From assembly GCA_963708675.1 (NCBI GenBank), contig CAVPTO010000003.1, forward strand, positions 62,001-126,000: 64,000 nucleotides of DNA, written 5' to 3'. Origin of the DNA: DATAXP01 sp963708675 (lineage in GTDB: Bacteria > Planctomycetota > Planctomycetia > Pirellulales > PNKZ01). The first letter of the stretch is position 1. Each line of letters opens with the position of its first letter. Made by a program: the position numbers and the translations under genes. Positions 18,926 to 26,009 of this stretch are shown here, piece after piece. Under the pieces are notes generated by a model. It searched no databases and was not told the origin of the DNA. It saw only the letters and a program-made list of their open reading frames with translations.

Positions 18926-19259
18926 ATGTCGATCTTCGACGCCGTTTCACCGCCGGCCTATTCGATCCGCGACCCTTCCGTGCTGGTGCTGGCCGTTGCG
19001 GCGCTGAGCTTTCTTGTCGTCGAGAGAGTGCTACTGTTATTGCCTGTTCCGTTTTTGTCGTCGCGCAGGAGACAAAACCACGGAACCACCGCAAGTCTAT
19101 GGCAACAAGTCGATCGAAGTCGCCTGGACCGCCGTGCCGGCGCTGATTGTGTTCGTGCTTGTGACGACGCGCACGCTCTGGGAAGTGGACGTCGATGCTC
19201 CGCGACCGAAGCCGAACGGTGGAACACTCTTCGTCACCGTGGTAGGGCGCCACGGGTGA
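18926..19259 (+). pseudogene. Remnant of a second coxB (cytochrome oxidase subunit II N-terminus)
   Basis: Two adjacent frames carry the N-terminus of a subunit II unlike the intact coxB at 8128. Frame one, from ATG 18926, begins MSIFDAVSPPAYSIRDPSVL and covers the first membrane helix. After a frame change near 19035 the sense continues as RRAGDKTTEPPQVYG, IEVAWTAVPALIVFVLV and ends TLFVTVVGRHG then stop. Everything after the second membrane helix, including the CuA domain, is gone. A whole second oxidase operon was probably deleted here. Confidence 0.8.
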
Positions 19260-19338
19260 TTACGTATTATTTGCGAATGCTTACCGATCGCCTCGGCAGC
19301 TGCATTGCTTATGCAGAAGTCCGAGCGAACGCCGCGGT

Positions 19339-19494
19339 TCAGATTCGTCCCATCAGCACCAAAACGACCAGAACGAGCACTACCAGCCCAAGGCCGCCGC
19401 TCGGAAAATAGCCCCAGTTTTGGCTATGGTTCCACGTGGGTAATGCGCCGAGAAGAAGCAGAACCAGAACGACCAACAAGATCGTGCCTAACAT
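19339..19494 (-). CDS. DUF3309 small membrane protein
   Basis: 51-residue protein with two hydrophobic helices around LLLGALPTWNHSQNWGYFPS and GGLGLVVLVLVVLVLMGRI, the DUF3309 pattern. ATG at 19494 follows AGGAG at a good distance, so the longer upstream reading is not used. Function unknown; the family is common in stress gene sets. Its leader (19582-19699) carries copy D of the structured element with a promoter and an intrinsic terminator, so expression is probably set by attenuation. Confidence 0.85.
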   Translation of the reverse strand: MLGTILLVVLVLLLLGALPTWNHSQNWGYFPSGGLGLVVLVLVVLVLMGRI

Positions 19495-19581
19495 TTCAAA
19501 ACTCCTGACGACATAAGCCAAATACACTTCGCGCGGGATAGGCATTGCACCCCGGAAGCTTGGAGGGACGATCGACCAACG

Positions 19582-19629
19582 AAAAAAGCCGACGTTGCTG
19601 AACACCCGAAGGTATTCGGCAACGTCGGC
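19582..19629 (-). terminator. Intrinsic terminator of leader copy D
   Basis: Stem GCCGACGTTGCCGAA pairing with TTCAGCAACGTCGGC (one C/A mismatch), extended by four pairs to a TTCG tetraloop, followed by six T on the minus strand (19587-19582). It lies 87 bases ahead of the DUF3309 start, so it can only act on the leader transcript. Confidence 0.85.
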
Positions 19630-19699
19630 TTACTTATTAACAGGCCACCCGGCTTTGCCCGAGTTGCCTTTTATTCAGTCGTCCGACCTCGTGCGGTTC
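19582..19699 (-). promoter_or_regulatory. Structured leader element, copy D (candidate riboswitch-like attenuator)
   Basis: Minus-strand leader of the DUF3309 gene. In transcript order: GGACGACT (19684-19677), an AAAAGGCAAC stretch, hairpin P2 of 5 bp (19663-19659 with 19652-19648), GTTAATAAGTAAGCCGACG, and a terminator hairpin. The upstream promoter has TTGCCT (19727-19722), a 16-base spacer and TAGACT (19705-19700). Copies A, B and C share GGAYGACT, GGYAAC, P2 and AGTAAGCCGACG, with different but still paired stems. Confidence 0.75.
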
Positions 19700-19727
19700 A
19701 GTCTATACCGCATGAGGCAGAAGGCAA
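19700..19727 (-). promoter_or_regulatory. Sigma70-like promoter of leader copy D
   Basis: TTGCCT, 16-base spacer, TAGACT on the minus strand. The same -35 type (TTGCNT), spacer length and a related -10 are found ahead of leader copies A and B. Confidence 0.6.
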
Positions 19728-19802
19728 GCGGAATGCTCTCATCGCTAGAGAAATGCTGGGGCCGAAGCGTGCTGAACCGCGAATGTTAAGTCGGTGCGCG
19801 GT

Positions 19803-20182
19803 TTATTTTCTTTTCGTGTCACGAAAGTGCGGTGCTTCCACAAACGTGAACAGCACGACCTCTTCGCCCGTAACCGTGCTGATGTCGTGGTGCAAGCTGA
19901 GCACCTTCATGCCGGTGATCTCTTCGAGCATCACTTCCAGGAATGGCCGCGCGGTTTCGACAAGCTGAGTGCGCACTTGCTTCAGCAGATCGCGCCCTTT
20001 TTCGGCCGGAAGCGTTTTGACTAACTGTTGTTCGGCCGCGGTCAGAACTCCATGAAGGCGAACGACGAGCAGGTCGCCAACAAGGTAAGCGTGAATGTCC
20101 TTTGGCCCGCGCCCATGTACTCCAGTTCGAACCTCGAGATGCCTTCGCAGACGGCGGCTTCGATTTCCCCCAGAGTTCTCAT
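19803..20182 (-). pseudogene. DUF2294 protein, frameshifted near 20085
   Basis: About 126 residues on the minus strand from ATG 20182. The first frame begins MRTLGEIEAAVCEGISRFE and reads to YMG. After a one-base loss in the run at about 20085-20095 the sense continues as RGPKDIHAYLVGDLLVVRLHG, then a helical middle, and ends with a segment including LSLHHDISTVTGEEVVLFTF and TKRK. This is the DUF2294 (Na-translocating-decarboxylase-neighbour/stress) family of unknown biochemistry. A second, distinct member lies at 20514. Possibly intact if the base loss is an assembly error. Confidence 0.8.
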
Positions 20183-20306
20183 GCGCGGCTTCAAGCGGAT
20201 TCAGAGGCAGTTCGATTCGATCCGGTCACGGGCAATAACAACGCAGTTTATCCCTGGCGCGGTCAGCCGTCGCATTCTATCAGAAAGGTAACTGCGGCTT
20301 TAACCA
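20183..20306. other. Divergent promoter region between two DUF2294 genes
   Basis: Gap between the minus-strand DUF2294 start and the leader of the plus-strand DUF2294 gene. A minus-strand -10-like TAGAAT lies near 20275-20280. No gene is seen. Confidence 0.4.
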
Positions 20307-20334
20307 TTGCTTTGTCGAAAGACAGGGCTAGACT
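20307..20334 (+). promoter_or_regulatory. Sigma70-like promoter of leader copy B
   Basis: TTGCTT (20307-20312), 16-base spacer, TAGACT (20329-20334), matching the arrangement ahead of copies A and D. Confidence 0.6.
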
Positions 20335-20339
20335 GACCA

Positions 20340-20489
20340 GCGATGGGAAGCGGCCGTGCGATCATGGCCGCCTTCCCGATGCGGTCGGACGACTAGAAGA
20401 AAAGCAGCCCGGTCTGGTCTGGGAGGCTTGTTCGCGAGTAGGCCGACGTGGTCGAACACTTTTTGGTGCTCGACCACGTCGGCTTTTTT
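20340..20489 (+). promoter_or_regulatory. Structured leader element, copy B (candidate riboswitch-like attenuator)
   Basis: Leader of the plus-strand DUF2294 gene. A first stem (20341-20355 with 20366-20383, GGCC/GGGAAG-type pairs) is followed by GGACGACT (20387-20394), GCAGC, P2 hairpin CCCGG/CTGGG (20408-20412 with 20419-20423), CGAGTAGGCCGACG, and the terminator hairpin. It is the most diverged in the single-stranded parts (GTTCG replaces GTTAA), but keeps all helices. Confidence 0.75.
20442..20489 (+). terminator. Intrinsic terminator of leader copy B
   Basis: 14-bp stem GCCGACGTGGTCGA / TCGACCACGTCGGC, an A/C mismatch, three more pairs, a small T-rich loop, and six T (20484-20489). It ends only 24 bases before ATG 20514. 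Confidence 0.9.
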
Positions 20490-20513
20490 CGTGCGCGTTT
20501 CCGGGATCACGCA

Positions 20514-20927
20514 ATGATTGGATCTATGCCAACCATGGCCGAACAAGTCGCTCACGCGGCTTCAGCTTTTCAAAAGCAGCGGACCGGGCATGCGCCGAAA
20601 GCGGTAACGGTCGTGCTATGTGAAGATACGTTAGTCGTGACGCTGCACGAAGCCTTGTCACCGGCGGAGAAGGTCCTCGCTCAAGGCCCCGAGGGCGCCG
20701 CCACGGTGCAGGAGTACCACCGACAGCTTTTTAAGAGTTCGGAACAGGAACTGTTGGAAGAGATCAAACGGATCACGGGCGTCGCCGTGCGCGAGGCTGC
20801 CGCGGAGGTCGAGATCACGACCGGCGCAGTGGTCCACGCCTTTACAACCGGCACCATGGTTCAAGTATTTCAACTCGTAGACGGCATCTCCGCCAAGCAA
20901 TGGTCGCAACCGGGATCTACGAATTAG
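20514..20927 (+). CDS. DUF2294 stress-associated protein
   Basis: 137 residues from ATG 20514 (ATGs at 20526 and 20535 are alternatives; the ribosome site is weak for all). DUF2294 features: an N-terminal helix (AEQVAHAASAFQKQRTG), the central strand-turn APKAVTVVLCEDTLVVTLHE and ALSPAEKVLAQGPEGA, and a C-terminal part, ITTGAVVHAFT, homologous to the HDISTVTGE segment of the minus-strand paralogue at 19803. Function unknown. It is placed directly behind leader copy B with its terminator. Confidence 0.78.
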   Translation: MIGSMPTMAEQVAHAASAFQKQRTGHAPKAVTVVLCEDTLVVTLHEALSPAEKVLAQGPEGAATVQEYHRQLFKSSEQELLEEIKRITGVAVREAAAEVEITTGAVVHAFTTGTMVQVFQLVDGISAKQWSQPGSTN

Positions 20928-21061
20928 GAAGCGAATGTCCTCAATGTTGTTCGGAACCATCAACGAACTCGGGCGTGAGGCGATCGGCACGCCCGCTCGG
21001 GCTGACCGTCCATCAGCACCGAGAACGCGCCTGTTTTCAAGCACAATGTGAGCTAAGCACA

Positions 21062-21772
21062 ATGAACACGTCGGACATCATCAACACGCCAGCCCACTTG
21101 AACGGTCATCACCGACACACCTACGAAGCGATCTTCCGTCATCCGGCGGCTCACAACCTTGAGTGGCACGACGTGCGGTAGCTACTGGGCGCCTTGGCGA
21201 ACGTGACCGAAAAGCCGCATGGCTCACTCCACGTAGAGCGGAACGGGCATTCGGCGATCTTTCACGCCCCAAAACATAAGGACATGGCAACGGTCGAAGA
21301 CCTACTGACGATTCGCCGCTTCTTGGAACAATCGGCCGAACCCGCGATGACGACACCCGTCGCGCAGGGCGCTCATCTGCTCGTTGTCATCGACCACCAC
21401 AAAGCACGAATCTATCGCACCGAGTTGAAAGACGCCGTCCCGCAACAACTCGTCCCCTACGATCCGCACGGCTTCCGTCTTCACTTGCATTCGCCCGGCA
21501 ACGCCGAGACCGACGGCCATCGCGAGCCTGAGCGAAAGAGCTTCTACGAAGCCGTCGCCAAGACCTTGCAGGGGGCCGAGCAGGTGCTGGTATTTGGCAG
21601 CGGCACCGGGGCAAGCAGCGCGATGGACCAATTGCTTGCCGAACTGAAAGAGCACCATCATGACATCGCAGCCAAGGTTGTCGGGTCGGTTGTCGTAGAC
21701 GCTCACCATACAACCGAAAACGAGTTGCTAGCGCAGGCAAGAACATTCTACGCAGAGCACAACCGGAAGTAA
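21062..21772 (+). pseudogene. HicA-like/baeRF-like stress protein with in-frame amber stop
   Basis: One reading frame of 711 bases from ATG 21062 interrupted by TAG at 21179-21181. The part before the stop (TYEAIFRHPAAHNLEWHDVR) and the part after it (LLGALANVTEKPHGSLHVER, then FHAPKHKDMATVEDL) form one small HicA/dsRBD-like domain. The second half (HLLVVIDHHKARIYRTEL to FGSGTGASSAMDQLLAEL) resembles the release-factor-like host-attachment/baeRF group. TAG most simply replaces a TCG serine codon. A restart at GTG/TTG codons near 21194 would yield the C-terminal part only. Function unknown. Confidence 0.7.
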
Positions 21773-21782
21773 CCTTCGTTTG

Positions 21783-21900
21783 TACAGACTCGCTTGTCGC
21801 TTTGTCGGCGCATTTAATCGGACGACTCATTGAGAAGCAACTCGGCTATGCCGAGAGACCAGTTAAAGAGTAAGCCGACGCGGTGGACTGCCTACGCGCC
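21783..21900 (+). promoter_or_regulatory. Degenerate structured leader element, copy C
   Basis: Keeps TACAGACT (21783-21790), GGACGACT (21820-21827), GCAAC, P2 hairpin CTCGGC/GCCGAG (21841-21846 with 21850-21855), GTTAA and AGAGTAAGCCGACG (to 21880). The terminator stem cannot form properly after 21880 and there is no T run. It precedes a broken stress gene, so element and gene seem to have decayed together. Confidence 0.65.
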
Positions 21901-22109
21901 GTCCCGCCCCGTCCGCATTTTCGTGGGCGTGACATTCGAATGAGCCTCATCACACCGCGCCTTGACATTCATTATGTCATCACGTTGGCTCTGGGAGAGT
22001 TTTCGCTGTCTTTGCCAGGGTCACCGCGCACTATCGTCTTGTGCTTCTTATAACGCAGAACTTCCAGATCGGCGCACGCGCGATTTGTTGTACTGCCTTG
22101 CTTGCGATC

Positions 22110-22324
22110 GCCCCGTGTGGGTTGATGCTCTCGGCGCCGCGCTTTTCAGCATCGGCATTCCGAAGAATAGCGTCATGCAATATGAGACCGAAGTGAAGAA
22201 CGGCAAACTCCTACTCGTTGCCAACGGGACGTCCGAGGAAGTCCAACGCGCCAAGGACATCCTGCATCAGACTCAAGCGCAGACAACAACAGTTCACGCC
22301 GAAGAGGCCGCTGCTGGCGTTTGA
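22110..22324 (+). pseudogene. C-terminal remnant of a 17M/DUF1269-like stress protein
   Basis: About 70 residues (LGAALFSIGIPKNSVMQYET, KNGKLLLVANGTSEEVQRAK, DILHQTQ) match the C-terminal end of stress proteins of the kind encoded at 17939-18556. The open frame reaches back to 21962, but that part has no resemblance to the family. The N-terminal domain and glycine zipper are lost. It follows the degenerate leader copy C. Confidence 0.7.
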
Positions 22325-22399
22325 CCCTACGGGTTGCATCGCGATTTGGAGTCCGTCAAGCATTGTGCCCAGCGGATCGGTGTCGGTAGGAACGCGAAT

Positions 22400-22540
22400 A
22401 TGAACTATCGGCAACAGTTTCAAGTGGCGCCCGGCGCCAGGGTCAATCTTAAAGACATCGATCCGGCGTTTAAGGACGACCACGAGAATCACAAGGAGGC
22501 GGCCAAGGAGATCGAGCACTACCGGCAGAAGCTTGGGGAA
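22400..22540 (+). pseudogene. N-terminal remnant of polyphosphate kinase 2
   Basis: From ATG 22400 about 47 residues (MNYRQQFQVAPGARVNLKDI, DPAFKDDHENHKEAA, EIEHYRQKL) match the start of PPK2-family kinases, which make or use polyphosphate. The similarity stops at codon 47, exactly where the sequence of another gene (pgi) begins. No Walker motif remains. Confidence 0.75.
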
Positions 22541-22661
22541 GGTGCTCGCGCAGCGCATTATCCCCGAACTTGAAAGCCCGACCGAATCTCAGCTCAAGCA
22601 CGATAGTTCGATTAACGCCCTAATCCGGCGCTGCCGGAAATACAAAGAGAAGGTGTCATGA
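22541..22661 (+). pseudogene. C-terminal remnant of glucose-6-phosphate isomerase
   Basis: In the frame one base off the PPK2 remnant, LGKVLAQRIIPELESP, then LKHDSSINALIRRCRKYKE and stop at 22659-22661, match the C-terminal end of Pgi (family ending ELGKVLA...). The catalytic body is gone. A deletion appears to have joined the 5' end of ppk2 to the 3' end of pgi near 22540. Confidence 0.7.
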
Positions 22662-22756
22662 TAAGGGAGCGAACTGGCACGAACGCCGCGCAACGCTGTT
22701 CCCAAGTCGAGGTTCAGCGACAGTTTACACGGCCCGAGTGATACCTTCAGACAAAG

Positions 22757-24946
22757 ATGATGAAAACGCACCAACGCGAATTGCACAATCGTACCGTGGA
22801 AATCTCCGAGCACGGGAAAGCTCGGCCGGGCTCGCCGTTGCCTTTGGGAACACAGGAGACGGAAGGAGGTGTGAATTTTGCTATTTTCAGCCGCTACGCC
22901 AGCCGCGTTCGACTCGAATTGTTCGACCATCCGGAAGACGCAGTGCCCGCCCGGATCATCGATCTGGATTCAGCGCGAAACCACACCGGCGACGTGTGGC
23001 ACGTTTGGGTGGAGGAGATCGGTTCCGGCCAACTCTATGCCTACCGCGTGGATGGCCCCTACGAACCCAGTGAAGGTCATCGCTTCAATTTCAACAGGCT
23101 GCTTCTCGATCCCTGCGCTACCGCAATTTCGCAAGTGCCCCCGTGGGATTTTCTAACGGCACGTGGATATGACTCGTCGGCGTCGGAGCAAGGCCTAGCG
23201 CTCTCGAAGCTGAACAACTCCAAGTCGATGCCGAAATGCGTATTTGTCAATGAGACCTTCGAGTGGGATGCAGACCAACCGCTCAGGCATCCGTGGTCGA
23301 AGACGGTCATTTACGAAATCCACGTGCGTGGCGCCACAATTCATCCCACTTCCGATGTAGAGCATCCCGGCTCGTACCGAGGACTCATAGAAAAGATCCC
23401 CTATTTCAAAGAACTGGGGGTGACGGCCGTAGAACTAATGCCCGTGCAGGAGTTCAACGAAAACTCTGTCGTGCGCCGGAATCCACAAACAAATCAACCG
23501 CTCAGGAATTACTGGGGATACGATCCCGTAGTTTTCTGTGCACCGAAGACTTCCTACAGCAGTTCCGGAAGTGTGGGCCAGCAAATTCTAGAATTCAAGG
23601 AAATGGTCCGGGCCTTCCACAAAGCCGGGATCGAAGTGATTCTGGACGTCGTGTTCAACCACACGGCGGAGGGAAACGAACTGGGTCCAACGTTGTGTTT
23701 TCGCGGAATTGATAACTCGATCTTCTACACGCTAGGAGCAGACAAACGCTACTATGCGGACTACACGGGCACAGGCAACACCGTCAATGCCAACCACCCC
23801 GTGGTGCGAGACCACATCCTGGCCGCACTCCGATATTGGACAATCGAGATGCATGTGGATGGGTTCCGGTTTGACTTGGCGTCGGTTCTTGGCCGGGGCG
23901 GCACCGGCCAGTTGCTAGCCAATGCCCCGCTCCTCGAACGGATCGCCGAGGATCCGATCTTGAGAGACGTCAAGATCGTCGCCGAGGCGTGGGACGCCGC
24001 CGGTGCGTACGAGGTCGGTAGTTTTTCAGAGCGGCGCTGGGCGGAGTGGAACGGCAGATACCGCGATGACGTCCGACGCTTCTGGCGCGGCGACGATGGG
24101 ATGCTCGGCTCGTTTGTCAGCCGCATCTGCGGCAGCGCCGATATCTATACCAGGTCCGGCAAGGGCCCTGAAGGAAGCATCAACTTCGTCACCTGCCACG
24201 ACGGATTCACTCTAAACGATCTGGTCAGCTATCGCGATAAGCACAATGAAGCGAACGGAGAGAACAACCATGACGGGACCGACGCCAACTACAGTGAGAA
24301 CTATGGCGTCGAAGGCGAGACGACACATGCCGGGATTGAGACCATTCGTAAACGCCAGATCAAGAACTTCCTTTTGACCCTACTAATCTCGCGGGGCGTC
24401 CCGATGTTGCTCGGCGGGGACGAATTTCGGCGCACGCAAGGTGGCAACAACAACGCCTACTGCCAGGACAACAAAACAACCTGGTATGACTGGAGTTGTC
24501 TGGAACAGCACAGGGAAGTGTTTCGCTTCACTCGGGGTATGCTCGCCTTTCGTCGGGCTCATCCAGTTTTGAGCAAAGAGCAATTCTACAGGGACGCCGA
24601 GGTCCATTGGTTTGGACCGCAAGGGACCATGCCTAACTGGTCTGATCGGAAAGAAAAACGATTCGCCTGTCTGCTCCAGGAAGATGAGCAGCACGCGCTT
24701 TTTCTGATCTTCAATGCCGATGTCGAGCCGATCGATTTCAAGTTGCCTCCATTGCTGCCCGGCACACGGTGGCATTTGGCCGTCGACACGTCTCGCGAAG
24801 CACCACGAGATCTGTTTGCTGCGGGCGAGGAATCGCTTTGCGAATCTCTACATAGTTATCACCAGAGCGCCCGATCGAGCGCCGTACTTTTGGCGAAAGT
24901 CACGGACGATCAAGTGCGGAAGACGACGTTGCCAGAGGTCCCATGA
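22757..24946 (+). CDS. glgX: Glycogen debranching enzyme GlgX (GH13)
   Basis: 729 residues, full length for isoamylase-type debranching enzymes that hydrolyse alpha-1,6 links of glycogen or limit dextrin. The N-terminal carbohydrate-binding/isoamylase N domain (GSPLPLGTQETEGGVNFAIF) is followed by the GH13 barrel with nucleophile Asp in VDGFRFDLASVLG (about 372), acid Glu in VAEAWDAAGAYEVG (about 410), and stabiliser Asp in FVTCHDGFTLNDL (about 481). ATG 22757 or 22760 are both possible. The stop overlaps the HAD fragment start (ATGA), so the two were an operon. With GH15 it points to glycogen breakdown feeding the phosphoketolase route. Confidence 0.95.
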   Translation: MMKTHQRELHNRTVEISEHGKARPGSPLPLGTQETEGGVNFAIFSRYASRVRLELFDHPEDAVPARIIDLDSARNHTGDVWHVWVEEIGSGQLYAYRVDGPYEPSEGHRFNFNRLLLDPCATAISQVPPWDFLTARGYDSSASEQGLALSKLNNSKSMPKCVFVNETFEWDADQPLRHPWSKTVIYEIHVRGATIHPTSDVEHPGSYRGLIEKIPYFKELGVTAVELMPVQEFNENSVVRRNPQTNQPLRNYWGYDPVVFCAPKTSYSSSGSVGQQILEFKEMVRAFHKAGIEVILDVVFNHTAEGNELGPTLCFRGIDNSIFYTLGADKRYYADYTGTGNTVNANHPVVRDHILAALRYWTIEMHVDGFRFDLASVLGRGGTGQLLANAPLLERIAEDPILRDVKIVAEAWDAAGAYEVGSFSERRWAEWNGRYRDDVRRFWRGDDGMLGSFVSRICGSADIYTRSGKGPEGSINFVTCHDGFTLNDLVSYRDKHNEANGENNHDGTDANYSENYGVEGETTHAGIETIRKRQIKNFLLTLLISRGVPMLLGGDEFRRTQGGNNNAYCQDNKTTWYDWSCLEQHREVFRFTRGMLAFRRAHPVLSKEQFYRDAEVHWFGPQGTMPNWSDRKEKRFACLLQEDEQHALFLIFNADVEPIDFKLPPLLPGTRWHLAVDTSREAPRDLFAAGEESLCESLHSYHQSARSSAVLLAKVTDDQVRKTTLPEVP

Positions 24947-25149
24947 AAAACGCAGTCCCGATCACCACGTTGTTTGTCGATATCGGCGGCGTTCTGCTCA
25001 CCAATGGTTGGGATCATCACGCCCGCAAACGGGCGGCGACGAATTTCAAGTTGGAGTGGGCCGAGATGGAGGATCGGCACAGCCTGAATGTTGCCACCTT
25101 TGAAGAAGGCAAACTCACGCTAGACGAATACTCCGTCGCTGAAAAGTGA
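24943..25149 (+). pseudogene. HAD-family hydrolase, 3'-truncated
   Basis: 68 residues: the HAD motif I region (TTLFVDIGGVLLTNGWDHHA) and the start of the cap (WAEMEDRHSLNVATFEEGKL), ending a few residues after TLDEY. A full HAD protein of this type is about 200 residues. From about 25130 the sequence belongs to the opposite-strand antiporter remnant, so a deletion removed both 3' ends. The start overlaps the glgX stop. Confidence 0.85.
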
Positions 25150-25656
25150 TTCGCCCGCAATCTGAATCTCAAGCCGCTTGGGCGCTCCAACCTTCCGCAT
25201 AATCGCCAGTACCGCAATCGGGCCGGTCGGAGAAATCAAAGCACCGAACAGCAGGCACGGCATCCATCCCACCAGCAGGCCGAGCAGGCGAAAAATGCCG
25301 TAGGCGCCAATCGCCAGCAAAAAGGCGGAAAGACACGTTCCAAACACGGCCAGCAACCCAATGGTCCACTTCTCTCGGGCCAGCTCGCCAAAATCTAAGT
25401 GAAGCGCACCGGCGAATAGCAAGAAGGCGAGCATGCCATGCAACACCGCCTCGTTAAAGTCGACCTGACCAACGAGCGCGGCGGCCCAGCCACGGATCGC
25501 CGTTGCTGTGGAACCCGCAGTCAGCAGCAAGAGCGACGCAACCAGTGCGGTTGCCATCACGCCAATCGTCGGCGGCAGCCGGAGATAACGATAATTCAAA
25601 TAGCTGCAAAGCGCGGCCAGCACGACAAGCACGCTGACCAGCGAAAACAGACTCAT
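25120..25656 (-). pseudogene. CPA1-type Na+/H+ antiporter, 3'-truncated
   Basis: 178 residues on the minus strand from ATG 25656: the N-terminal half of a CPA1/NhaP cation:proton antiporter with about six helices. They include LLFAGALHLDFGELAREKW and the core stretch LFGALISPTGPIAVLAIMRK, then IAGESLFSDGV, where family similarity stops. The rest (normally another 200 or more residues with the ion-binding Asp pair) is missing because of the deletion that fused it to the HAD gene. Confidence 0.85.
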
Positions 25657-25726
25657 GTCGATTCCTTACGTTCTTTCGAAATCTCCATCTGGATCAAGAT
25701 TGTACCGAGCGCGTCGGCAACCTTTC

Positions 25727-25754
25727 TTGCATCTTGAGACCGGAGGCGTACAAT
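25727..25754 (+). promoter_or_regulatory. Sigma70-like promoter of leader copy A (phosphoketolase operon)
   Basis: TTGCAT (25727-25732), 16-base spacer, TACAAT (25749-25754), the best -10 among the three. The same architecture precedes copies B and D. Confidence 0.65.
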
Positions 25755-25759
25755 GAGCC

Positions 25760-25911
25760 GCGCCGATGAGTGTTGAGGTAGCAGCTCTCGGCAGAATCTT
25801 GAAAACCTCGGATGACTAAATAAAGGGTAACCCGGCCGATGGCCGGGAGACTCGTTAATGAGTAAGCCGACGCGATCGAACACATGAGTGTTCGATCGCG
25901 TCGGCTTTTTT
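25760..25911 (+). promoter_or_regulatory. Structured leader element, copy A (candidate riboswitch-like attenuator)
   Basis: Leader of the phosphoketolase-aldolase-ATPase operon. A first pairing GAGGT/ACCTC (25774-25779 area with 25805-25809) closes before GGATGACT (25810-25817), then AAAGGGTAAC, P2 hairpin CCCGGCC/GGCCGGG (25831-25837 with 25841-25847), a possible mini-stem ACTC/GAGT around GTTAAT, and AGTAAGCCGACG entering the terminator. The terminator is 98 bases before the xfp start. Confidence 0.78.
25866..25911 (+). terminator. Intrinsic terminator of leader copy A
   Basis: Perfect 18-bp stem (25866-25883 with 25888-25905), ATGA loop, and six T (25906-25911). It lies between the promoter and the operon, as expected for transcription attenuation. 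Confidence 0.95.
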
Positions 25912-26009
25912 CGTTTCGTCGCTGCATCGATTCAGAAAGAACTCGCGAGCGCACCATCGCCGCAGCACGTGTCTTAGGATCGCCTCGAGTCTCTCTATAG
26001 GAAGAAGCC

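Noticed and set aside
19582..25911. Leader elements as c-di-GMP (GEMM-type) riboswitches
   Set aside because: GGYAAC, P2, GAC and GTAAGCC recall the start of the GEMM core, but an extra segment lies between P2 and GTAAGCC and the second half of the class (tetraloop receptor arm) is absent. The similarity is too weak for a claim.
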